A DNA stretch of 64,000 nt, from assembly GCA_002716625.1 (NCBI GenBank), contig PBAS01000055.1:1-64000 (forward strand), read 5' to 3'. This stretch comes from Phycisphaeraceae bacterium. Lineage in GTDB: Bacteria > Planctomycetota > Phycisphaerae > Phycisphaerales > Phycisphaeraceae. Position numbers and translations under genes: made by a program. Position 1 is the first letter of the stretch. Each line of letters begins with the position of its first letter. The notes beneath the pieces are model-generated. The model was given only the letters and a program-made list of their open reading frames with translations. It was not told the DNA's origin and made no database searches. Below, piece by piece: positions 9,304 through 17,034 of the stretch.

Positions 9304-10305
9304 ATGTCGGAGCCAACTAAAGAATCACCGGCTGATCCTGAAAATGGTATCGGCTCACGTTTGACGGATACTTCCAGAGAGCGTGGGTCAACTAGCAATT
9401 CTCCATTTGGAGCGGGGCTCGAATCTACCTTGCGCAAAATGTGTAATGGCAAGCTTTCAGCCATCCATTGGTTTCGTACAGACTGGCAGCATGGTGGCGC
9501 ATTAACAGGATATGCCACTTACCACGATGATCAATGTGAAAAACAGGTTGTTGTCAAGCTACCCGTCCCACCGATTGAACTCACCTGGCTGGTACGCCTG
9601 CAAGGCACACAGGAGGTTGTCCCCAAAGTTTTTGCCCAAGGCGAGGTGCTCAATGGCTATGATATGGCATGGCTTGTAATGGAACGCTTGGAATACGGGC
9701 CATTGGGATCCGCTTGGGGGGGCGCACAATTCAATCTGCTTGCTGAAGCAGCAGCCCGATTCTATGCCGCAGCCAAAAAGTTCCCAGCTGAACCGGCAGC
9801 TAGGCAAACGGACTGGAACCAAATGCTCGACCGGTCACGGCACAGCCTGAAATCTCTCCATACTCAAAACAAGCAGCGCTGGAACAAGGCACTTCGCCAA
9901 ACACGGCATAAAATTTCGAAATGGATTGAGTTGTGGAACACCCGCGACACTCATCACTGGTGCCATGGCGACCTTCATTTGGGCAATGCGATGACCCGCC
10001 AGCAGCCACCACATGGACCAGCTCTCCTGATCGACTTCGCCTTGGCGCATCCCGGTCACTGGGTTGAAGATGCGATATATTTTGAACATCTTTATTGGTC
10101 GACACCCGGTCGCGGCCGCAAGCTGTGCAAACTGATCGCTCATGCTCGCAAAGAGTTTGGACTGACAGCTGACCCCAATTGGTCGCAACTAGCCCAAGCC
10201 CTGCGGGCTTTGTCTGCGATGACTACACCGATCCGGGCTAATATTGAAGGAACTTCACGCCAACTAAATGCCGCCCTGCAAGTACTTGAAGCTGAACTAG
10301 GTTAA
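9304..10305 (+). CDS. Aminoglycoside-phosphotransferase-fold kinase
   Basis: A 333-residue protein with the APH/choline-kinase catalytic signature: the loop CHGDLHLGN holds the catalytic Asp and Asn, and LIDFALAHPG holds the metal-binding Asp. The N-lobe shows VVVKLPVP (ATP-binding Lys) and a hinge near WLVMERLEYGPLG. ATG was chosen over a GTG two codons earlier because GGAGG lies five bases upstream of it. Given the glycan setting it may phosphorylate a sugar or lipid head group; drug resistance is unlikely but not excluded. Its ribosome site lies within a palindrome. It follows the sulfotransferase after about 130 bases. Confidence 0.75.
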   Translation: MSEPTKESPADPENGIGSRLTDTSRERGSTSNSPFGAGLESTLRKMCNGKLSAIHWFRTDWQHGGALTGYATYHDDQCEKQVVVKLPVPPIELTWLVRLQGTQEVVPKVFAQGEVLNGYDMAWLVMERLEYGPLGSAWGGAQFNLLAEAAARFYAAAKKFPAEPAARQTDWNQMLDRSRHSLKSLHTQNKQRWNKALRQTRHKISKWIELWNTRDTHHWCHGDLHLGNAMTRQQPPHGPALLIDFALAHPGHWVEDAIYFEHLYWSTPGRGRKLCKLIAHARKEFGLTADPNWSQLAQALRALSAMTTPIRANIEGTSRQLNAALQVLEAELG

Positions 10306-10416
10306 CCACCAAACATGGCGAATACGATGTGCCGCCAACCACGCCGATATGAAGGGATAAAAGAACCTAAATCACATCCACTGAACATAAGCTCCTCGAT
10401 ATTGAATGCATCGTGA

Positions 10417-10445
10417 TTGTCCGCGCACGCCACCCACTCTAGAAT
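10417..10445 (+). promoter_or_regulatory. Sigma-70-like promoter for the DEAD-box helicase
   Basis: TTGTCC and TAGAAT are separated by exactly 17 bases, about 60 bases before the helicase ATG. This is one of the best promoter matches in the window. Confidence 0.5.
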
Positions 10446-10505
10446 AGCCCCTAACCCTCCATGCGACTCGAGGGATATCAATACACATTTATTTGAAAAG
10501 TCACG

Positions 10506-11861
10506 ATGAGCGATATTTTTGACACCACCATCAAGTTTGACGATTTACAGCTGCGGGACAGCGTGCTACGTGGCATCCAGAACGCTGGATTTGAAAATCC
10601 GACACATATCCAGGCACAACTCCTGCCTGTTGCCCTCGAAGGCCATGACCTGATCGGCCAGGCCAAAACAGGAACGGGCAAAACAGCTGCATTTGGTCTA
10701 CCGATCCTGCAAAATGCTGATCAGGGCAAACCGATGCAGGCATTGATTCTTGTCCCCACCCGAGAGCTGGCTGTTCAGGTTTCATCTGAACTGGAAACCT
10801 TGGGGAAATTCACGCCGATCCGAACCACCTGCATTATTGGTGGTGAATCCATGAACCAGCAGATCAAATCGATTCAGCGTGGTGGACAAATTCTTGTGGG
10901 CACCCCTGGCCGGGTCATGGACCTGCAAGGCCGCCGACAAATCCACTTCTCTGATATTCGCTGGGTGGTACTGGATGAAGTTGATCGCATGCTCGACATC
11001 GGCTTTCGCGACGATATTCGCAAGATCCTGAAACTCATCCGACATGATCATCAAACCATCTTTGTGTCCGCAACGATCAGTCCGGAGGTCGAAAGTTTAG
11101 CGCGATCATTCATGAAAGCGGATGCCCAGAAAATCAGTACAGCAAGCGGCGCCCTGACCGTATCACTTGTCGACCAGAATTACCTGCCCGTGGAACCCTG
11201 GGATAAGCGCAACCTGCTTTTGCACCTTCTTCGGCACGAGGAACCGGAAACAACGATTGTCTTCTGCCGCACCAAAGCAACTGTTCATCGCGTAACAACC
11301 TATCTTCAGGATAACGGGGTTCGTGCACGACAGATCCATGGCGACATGCCGCAGAATAAACGCAATCGAGTCATGCAATCAATGCGTGATGGCTCAGTTG
11401 ACATGTTGATCGCATCAGATCTGGCCGCCCGTGGACTCGATATCGCCCATATTTCACATGTAATCAACTATGATCTGCCGGATGACATCGAGTTGTATGT
11501 CCACCGAATCGGGCGTACCGCCCGCGTCGGCCGCCGTGGCGTAGCTTGGTCGTTTGTCACACCGGATCAGGGGCAACTACTAACTGAAATCGAGAAGCTG
11601 ACCGGGGTACTCATCGAAAAGCTTGAATACCCCGACTTTAAGCCCGGACCGGTTCCCAGTGATGTCCGCGAGCAACGGGACGCCGAAGTAAAACGCCGAA
11701 ATGACCCAACCGCAGGCCTTTCCGCCCGCGCCACGCCCACCATCGTCAATAATCTGGACAAGAAACAGTTAGACCTGATGTTCCCCGATGGTACGGTGCC
11801 CAAAGGGCCTCCCAAAAGAACACTTGGATCACGCTTTAAATCTGGCCGTGGTCGCAGATGA
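10506..11861 (+). CDS. DEAD-box ATP-dependent RNA helicase
   Basis: A 451-residue helicase with all core motifs: Q motif around NPTHIQAQ, Walker A TGTGKT (55-60), PTREL, GTPGR, Walker B as DEVD (157-160) in place of DEAD, SAT (188-190), and in domain 2 IVFCRTK, DLAARGLDI and HRIGRTARVG. The C-terminal 75 residues are basic and end in an SGRGRR tail, typical for RNA contact. It should unwind RNA duplexes in ribosome assembly or mRNA decay (RhlE/RhlB-like). It has its own promoter and is followed 45 bases later by atpG, possibly co-transcribed. Confidence 0.92.
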   Translation: MSDIFDTTIKFDDLQLRDSVLRGIQNAGFENPTHIQAQLLPVALEGHDLIGQAKTGTGKTAAFGLPILQNADQGKPMQALILVPTRELAVQVSSELETLGKFTPIRTTCIIGGESMNQQIKSIQRGGQILVGTPGRVMDLQGRRQIHFSDIRWVVLDEVDRMLDIGFRDDIRKILKLIRHDHQTIFVSATISPEVESLARSFMKADAQKISTASGALTVSLVDQNYLPVEPWDKRNLLLHLLRHEEPETTIVFCRTKATVHRVTTYLQDNGVRARQIHGDMPQNKRNRVMQSMRDGSVDMLIASDLAARGLDIAHISHVINYDLPDDIELYVHRIGRTARVGRRGVAWSFVTPDQGQLLTEIEKLTGVLIEKLEYPDFKPGPVPSDVREQRDAEVKRRNDPTAGLSARATPTIVNNLDKKQLDLMFPDGTVPKGPPKRTLGSRFKSGRGRR

Positions 11862-11906
11862 GACCGCAATTGCCGTCACGGACGATCTCGCTAAGATACC
11901 GCGATC

Positions 11907-12809
11907 ATGGCTAAAGCTCGAGAAATCAAAGGGCGTCTCAAGGCGGTCGGCAATATCGAACGCATCACCAAAACGATGCAGATGATCGCCACTGCCCGCT
12001 TTCAAGCAACCCTCCTCGCCGCCACACAGTCCCAGACCTATACTCGGAAAATTGCCGAGTTAGTGAGTGATCTGACTGCAGCATCAGCCAATGACAGTCA
12101 AACCAATCTGACCCACCCGCTGCTTCTCCGCCCCTCGGGTACAAGCAAGGAACTCCTGCTCGTGCTCACATCCAACCGTGGATTATGCGGCGGCTACAAC
12201 GCATCGGTCCTGCGCACAGCAAGTGCATTTCTCCGCAAGCAGTCCAAGGGCGGTGTCGATATAGAGGTTGTTGGCAAAAAGGGAAGCGCTTATTTTAAAT
12301 TTGCACGTACCGAAGTCAGTAAAACCCACACTCAATTTGGTGACAAACCCGACTACCCTCAAGTTGAGCAACTCGCAGAACAATACATAGAACAGTTTGT
12401 CGCGGGTAAATACGATTCCGTGTCAGTTGCATACATGACGTTTCAATCCGTCGGCAGACAAACCCCTAATGTTCTTACGCTACTGCCACTTAGCCAAGAC
12501 TCCTCGCAAGGAGCCGATGCAAAAGAATCACTCGAAGGCCAGGCTTCTTCAACAGAGTACGAGTACTCACCATCCCCCACGGAACTGCTTAAAGAACTAC
12601 TACCCATCACCGTTAAAACAAGCTTGTTCCAGTGCTTCAATGAGGCCGTCGTCAGTGAGCATATCGCCCGCATGGTGGCAATGAAAAATGCTACCGATGC
12701 TGCAGGAAAGATGAACAAGGAACTCACCCGAAAATTCAACCGCGCACGGCAAGCAGCCATCACCACAGAGCTATCAGAAATCATCAGCGGCGCAGCAGCA
12801 CTTCAGTAG
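11907..12809 (+). CDS. atpG: ATP synthase F1 subunit gamma
   Basis: A 300-residue gamma subunit, the central rotor shaft of F1. The N-terminal coil (GRLKAVGNIERITKTMQMIA) and the C-terminal coil (AAGKMNKELTRKFNRARQAAIT) that form the shaft are both conserved, and TSNRGLCGGYN marks the Rossmann-like centre. A low-complexity acidic insert (SQDSSQGADAKES, about residues 198-225) slightly lengthens it. It is displaced: normally gamma follows alpha, but here it follows a helicase gene and is separated from the other atp genes by a reverse-strand arsC. Sequence gives no reason to think it inactive. Confidence 0.95.
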   Translation: MAKAREIKGRLKAVGNIERITKTMQMIATARFQATLLAATQSQTYTRKIAELVSDLTAASANDSQTNLTHPLLLRPSGTSKELLLVLTSNRGLCGGYNASVLRTASAFLRKQSKGGVDIEVVGKKGSAYFKFARTEVSKTHTQFGDKPDYPQVEQLAEQYIEQFVAGKYDSVSVAYMTFQSVGRQTPNVLTLLPLSQDSSQGADAKESLEGQASSTEYEYSPSPTELLKELLPITVKTSLFQCFNEAVVSEHIARMVAMKNATDAAGKMNKELTRKFNRARQAAITTELSEIISGAAALQ

Positions 12810-12815
12810 AGTTGC

Positions 12816-13187
12816 TTAAAGGATTTCCAACACGGCTTCAGGGGGCCGACCAATTCGAGCCTTGGCGCCCTTGACGACAATCGGCCGCTCAATAAGGATT
12901 GGGTACTGGGCCATCGCCATGATGGTCGCCTTCGTATCGCTCCGCCTTTGCGCCAAACCAAGTTCCTTGTACAGTGCCTCATTCTTACGCACCAGATCAA
13001 TCGCAGAGATCCCTAATTTCTTGATGAGGTCCCGCAAGACCTGCTCGTTGAGGGGCTGCTTGAGATATTCAATGACGGTGGGATTTGCCCCGTGATCAAC
13101 AAGCAGCTTGAGGGCCTGTCGACTCTTCGAGCAACGCGGGTTGTGATAGATGGTGACAGTAGATTTCTGAGTCATGGCAAAGGGCAT
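12816..13187 (-). CDS. arsC: ArsC-family arsenate reductase-like protein
   Basis: A 123-residue thioredoxin-fold protein of the glutaredoxin-dependent ArsC/Spx superfamily. The catalytic Cys19 lies in YHNPRCSKSR, and the RPIVVKGAKARIGRPPE stretch near the C-terminus matches the ArsC anion-binding region. It would reduce arsenate to arsenite with glutathione or glutaredoxin; without an ars operon nearby the true substrate is uncertain. An ATG four codons downstream is an alternative start. It converges with atpG (six bases between stops) and interrupts the ATP synthase genes. Confidence 0.85.
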   Translation of the reverse strand: MPFAMTQKSTVTIYHNPRCSKSRQALKLLVDHGANPTVIEYLKQPLNEQVLRDLIKKLGISAIDLVRKNEALYKELGLAQRRSDTKATIMAMAQYPILIERPIVVKGAKARIGRPPEAVLEIL

Positions 13188-13255
13188 TAGAAGACTTGGA
13201 ATTTACAAGCAGTCATGGCAAATATCGTAATATAACATTCCCATTCTATGTTTTT

Positions 13256-13284
13256 TTGACATGATTTTGTAGGGTCGCTACCCT
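13256..13284 (+). promoter_or_regulatory. Candidate promoter of the atp operon, with overlapping small inverted repeat
   Basis: TTGACA and TACCCT lie 17 bases apart, about 75 bases before atpZ. The -10 side overlaps the inverted repeat AGGGT-CGCT-ACCCT (13271-13284), which could be a regulator site. The -35 is perfect and the -10 weak. Confidence 0.45.
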
Positions 13285-13357
13285 CTGGCCCCACGGTGGA
13301 TTTAGCGGTGATTAAGGCTAATTTGGGCAAATACGCTAGACGTCAGGCCATAGAGAC

Positions 13358-13741
13358 ATGAAGCCGCAAACGCCCCCGGAGCCCCGGAAAGCCTCGGAAA
13401 CACCGGAGCCTTCAGAACCACGGGGTCCCGTAGAGACACCACCCGTGCCATTAAAGGCAAAGGGCCCCGTTGATTCGAACCAGCACTGGCCCGAGCAAGA
13501 CCGACGGACCGCAGAGCTACACGAGCAGTACATCAGGACCGGAAAGGTCCACCCAATGGCACTAGCGAGTGCCGGAATTGAACTGGCTGGCATTGTCCTG
13601 GTGATGGCACTGGGAGGTTGGTGGCTGGATGACCGCTGGAATACCAAGCCAGCCATGATGATCATTGGACTGGCCGTCGGTGCCACTGGCGGCATCTACA
13701 GCATCTGGAGGCGGGCAAAAAAGTTTTTCGGTAGCAAGTAA
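13358..13741 (+). CDS. atpZ: AtpZ/AtpI-type assembly protein (ATPase_gene1 family)
   Basis: A 127-residue protein: a proline- and glutamate-rich cytoplasmic head of about 65 residues, then two membrane helices separated by the conserved WWLDDRWNTKP loop, ending in a basic tail. This matches the small PF09527 proteins that open many ATP synthase operons and are thought to help c-ring assembly or Mg2+ supply. It is the first gene of the atp operon, 18 bases before the next one. The proline-rich head is longer than usual. Confidence 0.8.
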   Translation: MKPQTPPEPRKASETPEPSEPRGPVETPPVPLKAKGPVDSNQHWPEQDRRTAELHEQYIRTGKVHPMALASAGIELAGIVLVMALGGWWLDDRWNTKPAMMIIGLAVGATGGIYSIWRRAKKFFGSK

Positions 13742-13758
13742 AATAATAGGTAAGGACC

Positions 13759-14259
13759 TTGAATCGTAACAACCCCACTTTTCCCTACTGGTCATCGTGC
13801 TTGATCCTCAGTATCGCGACCCTACTGCTGTTTGGCATCACATGGTGGGCCGTAACGCTCATGTTTGGTGATTCACAAAACATTCATCATGCAATCCAAA
13901 GAGCAGGTATCGTGGTATGGAGTTCATCGATACTCGGCCTATTACCTGTCGTGGCTGGATGCCGACTTGGCGTGATGGGAACTGCTTATGGCTACTTCAT
14001 TGGTGCCGGAATCCGGGTATTGATCTGTATCTTGGCAACGGCCATGGCGGTGCGATCAGACTGGCCAATTGGACCATGGCTAACCACGCTTATGGGCCTC
14101 TACCTGCCGCTGCTTATGCTAGAAGTAGGACTGGTGGGACGATATCTTTGGAAACTCAATGATTCACGGGAAAATCCGTCAGCAAGCTCCGATATGCCCA
14201 ACGATTACACCACCACCGTTGATGCCAGCCATAACCCTCCAAGTGAGGTACTCGCATGA
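13759..14259 (+). CDS. ATP synthase subunit I-like membrane protein
   Basis: A 166-residue protein with four predicted membrane helices and a hydrophilic tail. Its place between atpZ and atpB and its size match AtpI/AtpR-type proteins, which assist F0 assembly; sequence similarity is weak, so the assignment rests mainly on context. The start is TTG, preceded by AAGGA. Its stop overlaps the atpB start (ATGA), implying coupling. Confidence 0.65.
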   Translation: MNRNNPTFPYWSSCLILSIATLLLFGITWWAVTLMFGDSQNIHHAIQRAGIVVWSSSILGLLPVVAGCRLGVMGTAYGYFIGAGIRVLICILATAMAVRSDWPIGPWLTTLMGLYLPLLMLEVGLVGRYLWKLNDSRENPSASSDMPNDYTTTVDASHNPPSEVLA

Positions 14260-15143
14260 TTGAAGCACCCCTCATGATTGCAGCATCCAATCCTGTCAGC
14301 CATGTGACCGACAAGCCAATCTATGGCAGTTGGATCATAAGCAATGTGACAGTCATGCTAATCCTCAGTGGTATCGTGACAATGCTCTTGGTCATCCCTG
14401 CCGCCAAGCGCATTGCCACAGGAAAAACTGGCACGCTGGAGGACCTGCGAACACGCGGCACCTTGGCAAACTTCGTTGAAGCCATCTGCCTTTACTTGCG
14501 TGACGAGGTGTTTCGACCCATTCTCCACGATCAAACTGACCGGTACATCTCGGTTTTATGGACATTCTTTTTTTTCATCTTGGTTAACAATCTCCTCGGC
14601 CTGATACCGTTTCTGGATATCACGGCAGTCATGGGCGTCAATCCTGTAGATGGCCAACCTGTTGGTATCGGCGGAACGGCGACACAATCAATCTGGGTTA
14701 CTGGAACGCTCGCTGCTATTGCGTTCTTGTGGTTTAACGGCACTGCCATCCTTAAAGATCCAATTGGTTTTATCAAACACCTGACCGCCGGTGCACCGGT
14801 GTATATGTGGCCAATCATGATTCCGGTTGAGATCATCGGAACCTTCGTTAAACCGGTGGCCTTGGCATTACGACTATTCGCCAACATGACAGGTGGACAT
14901 ATTATTGTTGCAACCCTGTTGGGCTTTGTGGTTACGTTGTCGACGGGGCTTGGCGGTATTGCAGGCCATGGCTTTGCAATCCTGCCTTTGGTGGGTACCG
15001 TCGCCATCTATTTCCTCGAGGTTCTAGTTGCCTTCATACAAGCGTATATTTTCACGTTCCTCACCGGGCTATTTCTCAGCCAGTTGGTCGTGCATGCACA
15101 TGAGGAACATGCAGAAAACAACGAGGGCGTAACAGCACACTGA
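14256..15143 (+). CDS. atpB: ATP synthase F0 subunit a
   Basis: A 295-residue integral membrane subunit forming the proton half-channels of F0. The essential arginine lies in PVALALRLFANMTGGH and the C-terminal helix VLVAFIQAYIFTFLTGLFL is strongly conserved. The start overlaps the previous stop by four bases. The C-terminus is histidine- and glutamate-rich. It works with subunits c and b encoded next. Confidence 0.95.
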   Translation: MIEAPLMIAASNPVSHVTDKPIYGSWIISNVTVMLILSGIVTMLLVIPAAKRIATGKTGTLEDLRTRGTLANFVEAICLYLRDEVFRPILHDQTDRYISVLWTFFFFILVNNLLGLIPFLDITAVMGVNPVDGQPVGIGGTATQSIWVTGTLAAIAFLWFNGTAILKDPIGFIKHLTAGAPVYMWPIMIPVEIIGTFVKPVALALRLFANMTGGHIIVATLLGFVVTLSTGLGGIAGHGFAILPLVGTVAIYFLEVLVAFIQAYIFTFLTGLFLSQLVVHAHEEHAENNEGVTAH

Positions 15144-15230
15144 ATCAAAAAATGAAAGTGAGAACCCGGCTCTGATAAAGAAGTCGAACCTAAATTAATA
15201 TAAATACAATCAATGCCCCCTGCCGGTGAA

Positions 15231-15282
15231 GTGAGGTCACTGGCAGTCCCACGAAGGGTGGGGGTTAACGATGTGACCTCAC
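15231..15282 (+). promoter_or_regulatory. Nested RNA hairpin in the atpB-atpE intercistronic region
   Basis: GTGAGGTCAC (15231-15240) is exactly complementary to GTGACCTCAC (15273-15282). Inside the loop, CCCAC (15248-15252) pairs with GTGGG (15258-15262). The structure ends 26 bases before the atpE start and leaves its GGAG free. Intercistronic structures here often raise c-subunit translation or stabilise mRNA; that role is inferred. Confidence 0.6.
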
Positions 15283-15308
15283 CACATCAGATGACTGGAG
15301 TGCAGGTT

Positions 15309-15659
15309 ATGAGATTCAGCTTGATATTGAGTACGGTTGCGTTGCTGCTGTGTGTCACAGCGCCTGTAGACGCTGCTAGTGATGGAAATTCTGCAGCCGA
15401 TAGGGCCCAAGCCGGCAATGCATGGATATTTCCTACTGGGAATACGGCCGCATGGCTCGGTGCCGCCATTGGGGCAGGACTTGTCGTCATTGGAGCCGCG
15501 CGAGGCATTGGTAATATTGGTGGTTCAGCCACCGAAGCAATTGCACGCCAACCGGAAGCCGGTGGTCAGATATTCACAGCCATGCTTCTTTCTGCAGCTC
15601 TGATTGAAGGCGTTGCGTTGTTTGGCGTGGTGGTGACCCTGCTTATAGCGCTGAAATAA
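15309..15659 (+). CDS. atpE: ATP synthase F0 subunit c, with signal peptide
   Basis: A 116-residue c subunit. ATG was chosen because GGAG lies eight bases upstream and the protein then begins with a signal-like sequence (MRFSLILSTVALLLC, probable cleavage after VDAA). The hairpin follows: glycine-rich helix 1 (AAIGAGLVVIGAARGIG), polar loop ARQPEA (79-84), and helix 2 with ion-binding Glu100 in ALIEGVALFG. The Q and ES/ET pattern of Na+-binding c subunits is absent, so H+ coupling is likely. An N-terminal signal on subunit c is unusual outside a few lineages. Confidence 0.93.
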   Translation: MRFSLILSTVALLLCVTAPVDAASDGNSAADRAQAGNAWIFPTGNTAAWLGAAIGAGLVVIGAARGIGNIGGSATEAIARQPEAGGQIFTAMLLSAALIEGVALFGVVVTLLIALK

Positions 15660-15769
15660 CAGCACCAAGCTTCTCGCAACAGAACGGGCAAGCAGATCCG
15701 CGAGCCTTGGCTTTGAATCGACTCGCGACACCATCTGCTTCTTTGCGTATGCTTAACAAAGGTCTGTTT

Positions 15770-16345
15770 ATGAAGATGTCTACCCTGTATTGCGCCCCGA
15801 GTATCTTACTGACGGTCGCAACACCTGTATTTGCAGCAGGCACCGCAGATCCGTTTGCAGGCCGAATTTATCAGGCGGTCGCCGCTGCAATCGTGTTTAT
15901 TGTCGTGCTGGTCGTCCTCAAAAAAGCTGCTTGGGGGAAAATCCTTGAAGGCCTTCAGGATCGTGAAAACAAGATCCGCAAAGACCTCGTGGACGCCCAA
16001 ACTGCGGCCAAAGAAGCTAACGCAACGCTCAAGCAATACCAGGCCAAGCTCGATAAGGCACAGTCCGAGGCTCGTTCCATTATTGAACAGAGCCGCACGG
16101 AAGCCCAAAAGCTAGCCACACAGATGAAGCAAAAGGCGCAGGATGAGGCAACTCATCTTCGCCAGCGTGCGGAATCGGAAATTATCGCGGCCAAAGAACA
16201 GGCTGTGGCCCAGATTTATGCCGAAACCGCCACCTTGGCGACTAATATCGCCGGACGGATATTAAAACGCGAGATTACCGAGACCGACCAGCGACAACTT
16301 GTTGACGATGCGCTGGGAGAGCTGGGAAAAAGGCCGAAAAATTGA
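15770..16345 (+). CDS. atpF: ATP synthase F0 subunit b
   Basis: A 191-residue peripheral stalk subunit. The chosen ATG follows AAAGG by seven bases; an in-frame extension of 21 codons upstream lacks support. An N-terminal signal-like stretch ending VFAAG precedes the membrane helix (AVAAAIVFIVVLVVLKKAAW) and a long charged coiled coil (ENKIRKDLVDAQTAAKEA onward) that dimerises and binds delta. As with subunit c, the extra N-terminal hydrophobic segment looks like a cleavable signal. Confidence 0.9.
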   Translation: MKMSTLYCAPSILLTVATPVFAAGTADPFAGRIYQAVAAAIVFIVVLVVLKKAAWGKILEGLQDRENKIRKDLVDAQTAAKEANATLKQYQAKLDKAQSEARSIIEQSRTEAQKLATQMKQKAQDEATHLRQRAESEIIAAKEQAVAQIYAETATLATNIAGRILKREITETDQRQLVDDALGELGKRPKN

Positions 16346-16372
16346 ACGAGCGAATAACGGAAATGACGAACT

Positions 16373-16969
16373 GTGCCTGACACAAAATCAGATATAACCA
16401 GTGTTCTTGAGAACACTTATGCCAGATCCCTCCTGGAGATGGTGGACGAGCAGCTTTCAGGTGCAATCGATGAGATCGCCGCGGAGTTGCAGCAGCTTCT
16501 GGATTTAACACAAAGCGAACCTGAACTCATGCAACTCATTTCAACCCGCACCATGTCGGCCTCTGATCGCGCTGGCGTGATTACAAGAGTCTTTAAGGGG
16601 CGAATCACAGATCTGGTCTATCATTTCCTGTTGACAGTCAATGAAAAGAACCGCCTTGACCAGCTTCAGGGGATCATCCGGGCTTTCGTGGCAATGGCGC
16701 AAGACCGCAAGGGAATGATAGAGGCGGATGCCTACGTCGCCACAATGTTAAACGACGAAGGCGTTCAGCAGATCTCGTCCGGTGTGGGCAACGTCATTGG
16801 CAAACAGGTGCTGTTGCGGCAACATGTCGATCCGGCACTAATTGGTGGCTTAAAGCTACGAATCGGAGATCAACTTATTGACGGATCCGTCGCGACGCAG
16901 CTGAAAATCATGCGCCAGCGAATGATTAATACTGGGCGAGATAAAGCCAGAACATTCACAACGGGATAG
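16373..16969 (+). CDS. atpH: ATP synthase F1 subunit delta
   Basis: A 198-residue delta (OSCP) subunit linking the b stalk to the top of F1. The N-terminal helical domain begins VLENTYARSLLEMV, and the C-terminal GGLKLRIGDQLIDGSVATQLKIM is the family signature. The start is GTG. It lies 27 bases after atpF and 65 before atpA. Confidence 0.92.
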   Translation: MPDTKSDITSVLENTYARSLLEMVDEQLSGAIDEIAAELQQLLDLTQSEPELMQLISTRTMSASDRAGVITRVFKGRITDLVYHFLLTVNEKNRLDQLQGIIRAFVAMAQDRKGMIEADAYVATMLNDEGVQQISSGVGNVIGKQVLLRQHVDPALIGGLKLRIGDQLIDGSVATQLKIMRQRMINTGRDKARTFTTG

Positions 16970-17034
16970 AACATCGCAACAAAGCATCATGCCGGCACCA
17001 GCAGGCGTAACGAAGCGGTTAACTTCGGAGCTAA

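Noticed and set aside
13188-13357. Possible tRNA or riboswitch before the atp operon
   Set aside because: No cloverleaf or TPsiC-like GTTCGA arm; only a short inverted repeat and a promoter-like pair were seen.
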